DNA from: Mycobacterium sp. JS623
Lineage (GTDB): Bacteria > Actinomycetota > Actinomycetes > Mycobacteriales > Mycobacteriaceae
Reading direction: 5' to 3'
DNA: 64,000 nucleotides
NCBI RefSeq assembly: GCF_000328565.1
Contig: NC_019966.1
Span: forward strand, 2,604,001-2,668,000
The position numbers and the translations under genes were made by a program. Positions 15,088 to 20,735 of the stretch are shown here, one piece after another. The first letter of the stretch is position 1. Every line of letters starts with the position of its first letter. The notes beneath the pieces are model-generated. The model saw nothing but the letters and a program-made list of their open reading frames with translations. It was not told where the DNA came from and did no database searches.

Positions 15088-16512
15088 TTAAAGTGTGGTG
15101 TCGGGCGTTCCGAGGCTGAGCCGATACTCCTCAGCCTCGGGAGTCACGGTGTATTCGACAAGTTCACCGACTGTGGACTTCAGCAGCGGCAGTACCTCAT
15201 CGGGCGATGCATAGAAAAACTCGCGACGGGCGTTGATCCTGTTCACCCGTTTGGCCTCCAGCGCCTCGTGCAACTTGTGCTCCACCGTTACTGCGTCGTC
15301 AGCGAAGAAAAGTGCGTGGACGTCGTACCGGAACGGCACTGAGGCATCGCCCAACTCCCGCACGCGGTCCATGGGTTCAAGTCGTCTGGTAAGACCGATC
15401 TTGACCATGTGCCTGCCGAACGAGCCGATATTGGAGATGACGTAGACGTATCCGGCGCGCTTGTTGGCGGCGCGATAATCTACGTCTTCGATGGCGCGCT
15501 GCACGTCGGCCAGCTTCTCTTGCATCCGCTGCGCCCCTTCCTCGTCACCCTTAACCTGCAACTTCTCGAGGACGTTGGAGTAGTGCGCGTGTTCCTTCTC
15601 TAGCCGTTCGCGCTCCCGTTCTAGTTCCTGCTGCGCTAGCCGGTCTTCACGCTCGCGGGCAATGCGCTCCTTCTCTGCCTCCTTCTCGCGCTTCAGTTGC
15701 ATCTGATAGTCGGCTGCAAGTTGGAGTTCGAGAAGCCGGAATTCGTGGTAGGCCGGAGTTATTCGCAGGTCGATCATCGTGCCCTGCTTTTCGATCTGTT
15801 GAACCGCCTTGGCGAGACGCGCCTGGGCGGCGGGAAGGTTTCCCGCTTTAACCGTCTTGACGCAGTTCTCGACCTCAGCGTTGTACGCACGCAGCATGAT
15901 TCGCGACATCTGGTCGACAAACCTGCGGCCCTGCGCGGCAGAGTTATTGAAGGTGAAGTTGTGGTTCGCCATGATCGCCGACTTGGGATTGGCGAACTGC
16001 TTAATGCGTCCACGAACGGCATCGAGCTGTTCGCGCAGCGCGACCGACGATTCAGCGGGGTGGTGATAGTCGTACAGGCCAACATCTTGAAGCTGGACAA
16101 GACCTTGAGTTTCGACGAGGTCTGAACGTGCCTGCTCTATTTCACTCTCGAGACTGGCTTTCTCCGCACGGAGCCGCTGAACCTCAGCTTCCTGGCGTTT
16201 AACCTCCGCTTCAACGTCCACGAGTTCCATCGCGTGCACGCGAGCCAACGCCGCCCGAAGCTCCTCGTTCTCCCGCTGCAGCTCCTGGTTTTGCTCCTGC
16301 AATTCCTCGGCGAGCTTCCGTGCACCGAATAGCGGAACTTTGCTGTCTGAATCCGGCTGTGCATGCCTGCCCGACGCGGTGGGATTGGGCGGCGATGACG
16401 GGGGCGGGGCAGCGCGAACTGGCGAAGTATGGGCGGTCCACTGACTGCCGTCCCAATAGCGCAACATCCCAGCAACTTGTGAGTCTGGATACCAGCCTTG
16501 CGGAGTCGTCAC
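15088..16512 (-). CDS. DUF2510 / coiled-coil DUF4041 / GIY-YIG (T5orf172-Mug113-like) protein
   Basis: 474 residues, GTG start. Residues 5-28 form a DUF2510 motif (GWYPDS...LRYWDGSQWT). After a Pro/Ser linker, a coiled coil runs from about 66 to 140 and a DUF4041-like region follows to about 290. A second charged coiled coil precedes a C-terminal GIY-YIG-like domain from residue 354 (GYVYVISN, MVKIGLTRRLEPMDRVREL, VEHKLHEALEAKRVN). DUF4041-GIY-YIG proteins are common accessory genes of phages and islands and are plausible nucleases. A role in defence or interference is inference; DUF2510 in front of it is unusual to me. Confidence 0.8.
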   Translation of the reverse strand: MTTPQGWYPDSQVAGMLRYWDGSQWTAHTSPVRAAPPPSSPPNPTASGRHAQPDSDSKVPLFGARKLAEELQEQNQELQRENEELRAALARVHAMELVDVEAEVKRQEAEVQRLRAEKASLESEIEQARSDLVETQGLVQLQDVGLYDYHHPAESSVALREQLDAVRGRIKQFANPKSAIMANHNFTFNNSAAQGRRFVDQMSRIMLRAYNAEVENCVKTVKAGNLPAAQARLAKAVQQIEKQGTMIDLRITPAYHEFRLLELQLAADYQMQLKREKEAEKERIAREREDRLAQQELERERERLEKEHAHYSNVLEKLQVKGDEEGAQRMQEKLADVQRAIEDVDYRAANKRAGYVYVISNIGSFGRHMVKIGLTRRLEPMDRVRELGDASVPFRYDVHALFFADDAVTVEHKLHEALEAKRVNRINARREFFYASPDEVLPLLKSTVGELVEYTVTPEAEEYRLSLGTPDTTL

Positions 16513-16614
16513 GAAGCTATCGTCTTACCCTCTGCCGGCTAAGCGGACAGAAACCGCCGATACTCACAGAAGGTGCGGGTGCAGACGATCCAATCGGGCC
16601 GCGCGGTGATCTCG

Positions 16615-17064
16615 TTAGGGTGAACCGTCGACCCAACACGTTCCCTTGCTGGTGGTCATTACGACGTGTGCAACGTCGGCGGGGTCGATGTCCGGGAACA
16701 GGAAGTCCTTCTCAGCGACGGTGTCCCAGTTGCCCGTTGCTTCCCTCCCGACATACGCCTCTTGGGTGTGGTGGTGACCGTCTTTGGTCTGCACCACAAC
16801 GACATAATGGTCCGGCAGCACGATAAATGAACTGTTGACACCCAACCCGCCGGTCTTGTCGAGCACTACACGAGTTGAGTCCACTCCACCGGAACCGCCG
16901 TAATGGGTCGACCAGCCAACCCCGAACTGGCATGGCGGATTCCCCTGCGTGTCCGGCGGCGGGGTGGTGTAAGCGGGCAGTCCGGACGCCACAGGAATCG
17001 TTGAGCAGCCCACCGTCAGAAGTGCCATCGCCGCCAGCGGAATCACTGCCGTTCGCCGCTCCAT
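16615..17064 (-). CDS. Putative lipoprotein
   Basis: 149 residues with a signal sequence ending in a lipobox LTVGC (Cys20). The mature part is Gly/Val/Asp-rich with a second pair of Cys (PCQF, GTCW) that could form a disulfide, and ends TTSKGTCWVDGSP. No family is recognised. A surface lipoprotein carried on a satellite could change phage or host-surface interactions; there is no direct evidence. It is separated from the GIY-YIG gene by about 100 bp. Confidence 0.65.
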   Translation of the reverse strand: MERRTAVIPLAAMALLTVGCSTIPVASGLPAYTTPPPDTQGNPPCQFGVGWSTHYGGSGGVDSTRVVLDKTGGLGVNSSFIVLPDHYVVVVQTKDGHHHTQEAYVGREATGNWDTVAEKDFLFPDIDPADVAHVVMTTSKGTCWVDGSP

Positions 17065-17075
17065 GGTGCCGGAGA

Positions 17076-17369
17076 CTATCCCACCGCGCTCAGTCCCTTA
17101 GTCGTTATCGGGAAGGCCATGAGTCTCGCTTTAGCAGGTGAGACGGCATGCGGCAGCCAGGTCGGCAAGTGTGCGGCGCTGGCATAAGCCCGCAATGATT
17201 CGCCGAATGCCTCTGCCTGCTGGCGGGCCATCGGCACGTCTAGGACTAGGCCGGTGGCGTCGATTAGGCGCATTACGACAAATTCGTCGCGGTTATCGTC
17301 CTCCATCAAAGCGAGGTCGATTGCCTGGACGTCTAGCTGCATTGGAGTGTTAGTCGTTTCGTCATTCAT
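17076..17369 (-). CDS. Small element protein, function unknown
   Basis: 97 residues from the ATG at 17367-17369, with GAAGAAAG upstream. The longer frame to 17564 would run through the iterons and is rejected. The sequence (QLDVQAIDLALMEDDNRDEFVVMRLIDATGLVLDVPMARQQAEAFGESL) looks like a compact alpha/beta domain; no family is recognised. It is the first gene downstream of the iteron cluster. Confidence 0.6.
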   Translation of the reverse strand: MNDETTNTPMQLDVQAIDLALMEDDNRDEFVVMRLIDATGLVLDVPMARQQAEAFGESLRAYASAAHLPTWLPHAVSPAKARLMAFPITTKGLSAVG

Positions 17370-17514
17370 GTGGTTACTTTCTTCGAGTCGAGTAGGTGGG
17401 TCATTGCGCTTATCGCAGTAATTGGTGAAGCGACGAAACGACCTAACCGACGGTGCTTGTTGGGTCGCGCGGTTTCGGGGTCCATTTGATGCTTGTGGGG
17501 AGTTCGCTGAACAA

Positions 17515-17591
17515 GGTGGGTGCTCAGTACGCCACCTCCGGGGCGATGGTGGGGTGTTCAGCACCCACCTGGTGGGTGTTTAGTACCCACC
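17515..17591. repeat. Three palindromic iterons (GGTGGGTG-Y-TYAGYACCCACC type)
   Basis: Three imperfectly identical palindromes at 17515-17536, 17548-17569 and 17571-17591, each with GGTGG at one end and CCACC at the other around GTGYTYAGYAC. Centre spacings are about 33 and 22.5 bp. They lie between the HTH-protein gene (stop 17658) and the gene starting at 17369. Iterons beside a DNA-binding gene suggest an operator or a replication origin. Confidence 0.75.
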
Positions 17592-17657
17592 GAGGACGCC
17601 GTGAGCAGCGATTTCAATGGCGCTCTCTTGAGTCTTCTCAGGACTTTGGTTGGCCGA

Positions 17658-18050
17658 TTATGAGGCCAGCCGAAGCCTGCTCTTCCGCTTGGAAGCAATC
17701 TTGCGCTCATGGACGGCGCATGGTTTTGCGGGATTGCCCTGGGGTCCTTCGATGGCATGGGCCGGGACAATAAGGCACTCGGAGCAGGAACCGTCCGCTA
17801 ACCATCCGTGGGAGACGGCCAGCTTGATCGCGTCGCGAACCGTGTACTTGTCGAGCCGCTTAAAAGGCTGGCCGGATGTCGGAGGCGTACCGAGAATCCA
17901 TGACAGTTGGCCCCGCCGAAATGTCGCATGCCCGTTGGCTTCATGCCGCCCGTATGCCAGGCAAGCAAGCCTCAGCCACACCGGCAGCGTGGTGTCCGCC
18001 ACGCGGTTTTCCCACTCCCGCTGGTAGTGCTTTGCCCACTGAGGACTCAT
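17658..18050 (-). CDS. Actinophage-type helix-turn-helix protein, putative replication/regulatory protein
   Basis: 130 residues from the ATG at 18048-18050, which overlaps the TGA of the preceding gene (ATGA). The pattern LPVWLRLACLAYGRHEANGHATFRRGQLSWILG...KYTVRDAIKLAVSHGWLADGS...CLIVPAHAI is that of a widespread actinophage winged-helix family. The C-terminus is Lys/Arg-rich (KIASKRKSRLRLAS). Its proximity to the iterons makes it the best candidate to bind them; a replication role is inferred. Confidence 0.72.
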   Translation of the reverse strand: MSPQWAKHYQREWENRVADTTLPVWLRLACLAYGRHEANGHATFRRGQLSWILGTPPTSGQPFKRLDKYTVRDAIKLAVSHGWLADGSCSECLIVPAHAIEGPQGNPAKPCAVHERKIASKRKSRLRLAS

Positions 18051-18448
18051 GCCCTCCCCTTCGCTTGTTGTGTCCGGAGGTCCTCGCGCCACCACAAGCG
18101 GTCCCCGTCTCCGCGAAGCGGCACACCTTCGCGCTTCCGCCTCATCAGTGCCGCGAAGCGGTCGGCATACGGGTCCTCAATGACGACGATATTGCCGGGC
18201 TTGCAGTTCTCCGGGTCGCCATCCCTGAACAGGATCATTCCGTACTTACTCGCCAGGTGCGCTCGTGCAACTAGATCGGCCACGAAATAGGTGCGCCCCG
18301 CAAAACTGACAGTTGGGTTGCCGCAGACATTGCCGGGCGTCAGCCGCCGATTAGGCGGGTCAACCAACTTCACCGAGCCGTTATCGCCGACGTGGAAATC
18401 CGCCTCAACGAAGCATGTCCGCTTAATGATGGTGCTTGGTCTTGCCAT
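18047..18448 (-). CDS. HNH-like small DNA-binding/nuclease-fold protein
   Basis: 133 residues from the ATG at 18446-18448 with GGGGAA upstream; upstream in-frame sequence lacks support. The segment VSFAGRTYFVADLVARAHL...LFRDGDPENCKPGNIVVI has the shape of a GHV/HNH-type finger, but the usual catalytic histidines are replaced (LFRDGD where HHKDGD is typical), so it may bind DNA without cutting. Two Cys flank it (VCGN, ENCK). Coupled to the HTH gene downstream. Confidence 0.6.
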   Translation of the reverse strand: MARPSTIIKRTCFVEADFHVGDNGSVKLVDPPNRRLTPGNVCGNPTVSFAGRTYFVADLVARAHLASKYGMILFRDGDPENCKPGNIVVIEDPYADRFAALMRRKREGVPLRGDGDRLWWREDLRTQQAKGRA

Positions 18449-18531
18449 TACTTCCCCTTTTAGTGTACCAATTCGGCCGCTTATAAGGACCATTTACTAA
18501 AGGCGCTATTCAGCGAGTAACTGATGCTTGT

Positions 18532-18561
18532 GGAATGGGGGCAACTAGTTGCCCCCATTCC
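18532..18561. repeat. 30-bp perfect palindrome
   Basis: Fifteen-bp arms with no spacer (GGAATGGGGGCAACT and its complement). It lies between the stop of the 102-residue gene (18575) and the start of the HNH-like gene (18448). On RNA it would fold into a very stable hairpin with an ACTAGT loop, without a T-tract. Confidence 0.8.
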
Positions 18562-18574
18562 GGCATTTCCGCCC

Positions 18575-18883
18575 TTAGTGATGCACCAGGTCCGGTGGAG
18601 GCAGTGTTGCGACGATGCACTGGACCTGCGCAGCCAGGTAGCGAGACTCGATCTGACCGAGCGCTAGGTTCGCGACGCCTTCAAGGATTCCCGTGCTTAA
18701 GCCGGGACGATGTTCCGCAGCCCATTCAATGAGCGCCCACAGTTGCCGCCTTAGGTAGTACACCTCGGGTTCGAGGTCGTGCAGTCGTGCCAGGGTTGCG
18801 GCGGCAAGGTCGGCCACCTGGTGCTCGTCGTACTCGGTCCAGTAGCTCTCGATGTGTTGGATGTCGTGCTCGGTGATGGTCAT
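18575..18883 (-). CDS. Small acidic element protein, function unknown
   Basis: 102 residues from the ATG at 18881-18883 with AGGAG 7 bp upstream, which decides the start against the Arg/His-rich upstream extension. Almost entirely helical and acidic (ITEHDIQHIESYWTEYDEHQVADLAAATLARL), with a Trp/Leu-rich middle. No family is recognised. It follows the excisionase gene and precedes the 30-bp palindrome. Confidence 0.65.
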   Translation of the reverse strand: MTITEHDIQHIESYWTEYDEHQVADLAAATLARLHDLEPEVYYLRRQLWALIEWAAEHRPGLSTGILEGVANLALGQIESRYLAAQVQCIVATLPPPDLVHH

Positions 18884-18932
18884 GCGATTTCTCCTGTGGT
18901 TGTGGTGTGAACGACGGTTTTCGCCTGTGTCA

Positions 18933-19133
18933 TCACGCGGCACCGGCCATCGGACGCGCCAGCGCCAACAGCGAGTCACGGTCCACACGGATCAGGCGTG
19001 GACCAACTCGGTAGGACAACAGCGTGCCGTCTGCGATGCGGCGACGGATGGTCTTATCGCATGTTCCGAATGCCTCGGCTGCCTGCTGAATGGTGAGCAT
19101 CGCGGGCAGAAGGGATTGCTTTTCTCTAGCCAT
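18933..19133 (-). CDS. xis: Excisionase-like MerR/HTH_17 DNA-binding protein
   Basis: 66 residues, ATG at 19131-19133 with GAGAGG 7 bp upstream. The motif LTIQQAAEAFGTCDKTIRRRIADG..LSYRVGPRLIRVDRDSLLAL is a complete winged HTH of the excisionase (HTH_17) family. Beside an integrated element with a tyrosine integrase, a recombination directionality factor is the most likely role; transcriptional control of the leftward operon is also possible. phiRv2 has a comparable gene (Rv2657c). Confidence 0.82.
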   Translation of the reverse strand: MAREKQSLLPAMLTIQQAAEAFGTCDKTIRRRIADGTLLSYRVGPRLIRVDRDSLLALARPMAGAA

Positions 19134-19154
19134 AGTTGTGCCTCTCTAGGCATG

Positions 19155-19186
19155 AAAAAGCGGCCCCAAGACACGCTGGGGCCGCT
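19155..19186 (-). terminator. Intrinsic terminator facing the tRNA operon
   Basis: AGCGGCCCCA (19159-19168) pairs with TGGGGCCGCT (19177-19186) around an 8-nt loop. On the minus strand the stem is followed by five T (19155-19159). It lies between the leftward tRNA genes and the excisionase, so it would stop tRNA-operon read-through into the element. Confidence 0.85.
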
Positions 19187-19542
19187 CGTTAGATGTTTAT
19201 TAGCGAATGCGGGTCATAGTGGCCACCGAAAGGCCGACGGGGAGTCCCGTATTACCCGCTGGTCAAGCTTGTATGTTCCTGGGTCCAGGTGACCTCTGCC
19301 ATCGCGCAGCCTGTACCGTTTCGCAGGACATGCTGGCCGAGATCCCGTCGCCCGGGATTGTGTTGTTGTCCGCAACCCTAGTGGGGGATCCGACAACGCC
19401 GGGTGGTTCCTCGACTCCTGGCGTGTCGCGGGGATGGCGCAGGCGTCCACTCGGGGCCAGGTCGTGCCTGGCCGATGTGGTGCGTATGTGGTGCAAGCCA
19501 CCGTTAGCTGATCTAGCTACCATGCCTGAGCTGCAACAACAC
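19187..19542. other. Right arm of the attachment region, no gene
   Basis: About 355 bp between the terminator and the tRNA. Open frames exist on both strands but lack ribosome binding sites and sensible composition. The stretch holds the right arm-type repeats. Confidence 0.5.
19475..19494 (+). repeat. Right arm-type repeat pair (2 x ATGTGGTGC)
   Basis: TGTGGTGC at 19476 and 19487, 11 bp apart, same orientation and 19/20 identical to the pair at 9151-9170. In a circularised element the two pairs would flank the core. Confidence 0.7.
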
Positions 19543-19566
19543 TGGTGCGCGATACTGGGATTGAAC
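19543..19566. repeat. attR core within tRNA-Val(GAC)
   Basis: The 24-bp sequence identical to 8996-9019. Here it forms the 3' end, including CCA, of the complete tRNA gene, so integration preserved tRNA function. Confidence 0.9.
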
Positions 19567-19617
19567 CAGTGACCTCTTCCGTGTCAGGGAAGCGCTCTCC
19601 CGCTGAGCTAATCGCGC
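19543..19617 (-). tRNA. valV: tRNA-Val(GAC)
   Basis: 75 nt including encoded CCA. The acceptor GCGCGAT pairs with ATCGCGC, the anticodon loop is CTGACAC (GAC) and the T-arm GGTTCAATCC is normal. Its 3' end is the attachment site of the element on its left. First-transcribed neighbours upstream are tRNA-Cys and tRNA-Gly. The symbol is taken by analogy with M. tuberculosis. Confidence 0.95.
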
Positions 19618-19627
19618 GGATCCAACG

Positions 19628-19701
19628 TGGAGGTGGAGACGGGAATCGAACCCGTGTGCACGGCTTTGCAGGCCGTTGCCTCACCACTCGGCCACTCCAC
19701 C
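19628..19701 (-). tRNA. cysU: tRNA-Cys(GCA)
   Basis: 74 nt with encoded CCA. Acceptor GGTGGAG/CTCCACC, anticodon loop CTGCAAA (GCA), T-arm GGGTTCGATTCCC. Ten bp from tRNA-Val; part of a Gly-Cys-Val operon. Confidence 0.95.
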
Positions 19702-19727
19702 GCTGGGGTTGATGCGACTGCACCTCG

Positions 19728-19800
19728 AGCGGATGACGGGATTCGAACCCGCGACCCTCACCTTGGCAAGGTGATGCGCTACCAACTGCGCTACATCCGC
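19728..19800 (-). tRNA. glyV: tRNA-Gly(GCC)
   Basis: 73 nt without encoded CCA (TCGA follows the acceptor). Acceptor GCGGATG/CATCCGC, anticodon loop TTGCCAA (GCC). First gene of the leftward tRNA operon. Confidence 0.95.
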
Positions 19801-19836
19801 GCGCCACGAACAACTGGTCGCCCGTCGCGAAGGACG

Positions 19837-19866
19837 ACGATAGTCCACCAAAGTGTAGCCGCACAA
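19837..19866 (-). promoter_or_regulatory. Candidate promoter of the Gly-Cys-Val tRNA operon
   Basis: On the minus strand TTGTGC (19861-19866), an 18-bp spacer and TATCGT (19837-19842) precede tRNA-Gly by 36 bp. The boxes are moderate matches. Together with 20070-20078 this accounts for the 312-bp gap between the divergent tRNA units. Confidence 0.45.
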
Positions 19867-20069
19867 ATCCGTTTGATCGCCGGGCTCAGCGCGGCCAGAG
19901 CAGCCGGTACGCGTCGCGAGAGATCGAGAAGCCATGGCCGGTGCGGACATCGCGACGTGCGATCCGCGACCGGGGCCGGCCGCAAGAACACGGGGCCCAT
20001 CGCGCGAACATAACCCGCAGCGTGTGACTCCGGTCTGGTCTCGGGCATTCGGGTCACAAGGCGCTCACG

Positions 20070-20078
20070 TGCTAGTCT
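20070..20078 (+). promoter_or_regulatory. Extended -10 promoter of tRNA-Val(CAC)
   Basis: TGCTAGTCT is a TGn-extended -10 box 34 bp before the tRNA 5' end. No clear -35. Confidence 0.45.
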
Positions 20079-20112
20079 TCGACGTCGTTCGACCAATTCG
20101 GTCGGGCTCCCC

Positions 20113-20187
20113 GGTCTCGTAGCTCAGGGGGAGAGCGTCCGCCTCACACGCGGAAGGTCACTGGTTCGATCCCAGTCGGGACCACCA
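20113..20187 (+). tRNA. valT: tRNA-Val(CAC)
   Basis: 75 nt with encoded CCA. Acceptor GGTCTCG/CGGGACC (one wobble pair), anticodon loop CTCACAC (CAC). Nucleotides 20139-20185 recur at 29794-29840 with one mismatch, which marks this tRNA as the attachment site of a second island. Symbol by analogy only. Confidence 0.95.
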
Positions 20188-20282
20188 TCAAAAGCGCAGA
20201 TCAGCGGCAGTTTTCACCGCAGCCGTCAGCTAGCTCACCAAAACCATCCGGCCAAAATCCGGCCAAACTCCGGCCGAAGTCG

Positions 20283-20645
20283 CTACCCCGCCACCGTCAC
20301 CTCCACCGACAGGTACTCAGACACCGAGTGCACCGTCGGCCAGTCGCGCGCCCGCACGGCTCGGGCCAGATCACCGGCAAGTGGGCTGGCCGCGCCGAGC
20401 TCGGCCAGCCACGTCGACACGGTGGCCTGCAGCTCGTCTGCCGACACCCGCACCGTGCGGGCGGGGCGCAGGCGATCGGTCAACTGGTAGACGGGGTCGC
20501 CGGACTCCATGCAGCAGCCGTTGCGGTGCGCGCCGAGACCGGTCAAACTCGGTGCGCCACCAAAGCCTCTCCCGCACAGGCGCATCCGGACGCGCAGGGC
20601 TGCGGCGTCGCCGCCGGGGCGTTTGAATGTGCGGATGACCGCCAT
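20283..20645 (-). CDS. Hypothetical protein
   Basis: 120 residues from the ATG at 20643-20645; an in-frame ATG 30 bp upstream is possible. The N-terminus is basic with a CGRGFGG stretch, and the C-terminal 60 residues form a helical domain (VSADELQATVSTWLAELGAASPLAGDLARAVRARDWPTVHSVSEYLSVEVTVAG). No family is recognised. Composition in this frame is more protein-like than in the overlapping plus-strand frames. Confidence 0.5.
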   Translation of the reverse strand: MAVIRTFKRPGGDAAALRVRMRLCGRGFGGAPSLTGLGAHRNGCCMESGDPVYQLTDRLRPARTVRVSADELQATVSTWLAELGAASPLAGDLARAVRARDWPTVHSVSEYLSVEVTVAG

Positions 20646-20735
20646 GCCGGAAACGTTCGCGCAGAGCCCCGCCAATAGCGCGGGTAGCCGGTACTCGATT
20701 GCGCGCTCGCTGCGCGGCGGAGATGAAGTAGGGCG

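Larger units (their letters stand above)
8996..19566. mobile_element. Integrated phage-satellite-like element (phiRv1/phiRv2 type) at tRNA-Val(GAC)
   Basis: A segment of 10.57 kb between 24-bp direct repeats, with integrase at the left end, excisionase near the right end, an HK97 capsid/protease module and an otherwise small-gene content. No portal, large terminase, tail, lysis or DNA polymerase gene is present, so it cannot make a complete phage alone. M. tuberculosis phiRv2 lies at a tRNA-Val gene in the same neighbourhood (near clpC2) and also has integrase, excisionase, capsid and protease genes. The capsid gene order and most accessory genes here differ from what I recall of phiRv2. Functional status is unknown. 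Confidence 0.88.

Noticed and set aside
19207..19572. ORFs on both strands in the right arm of the element
   Set aside because: No ribosome binding sites, poor composition, and they run into the tRNA and arm-site repeats.
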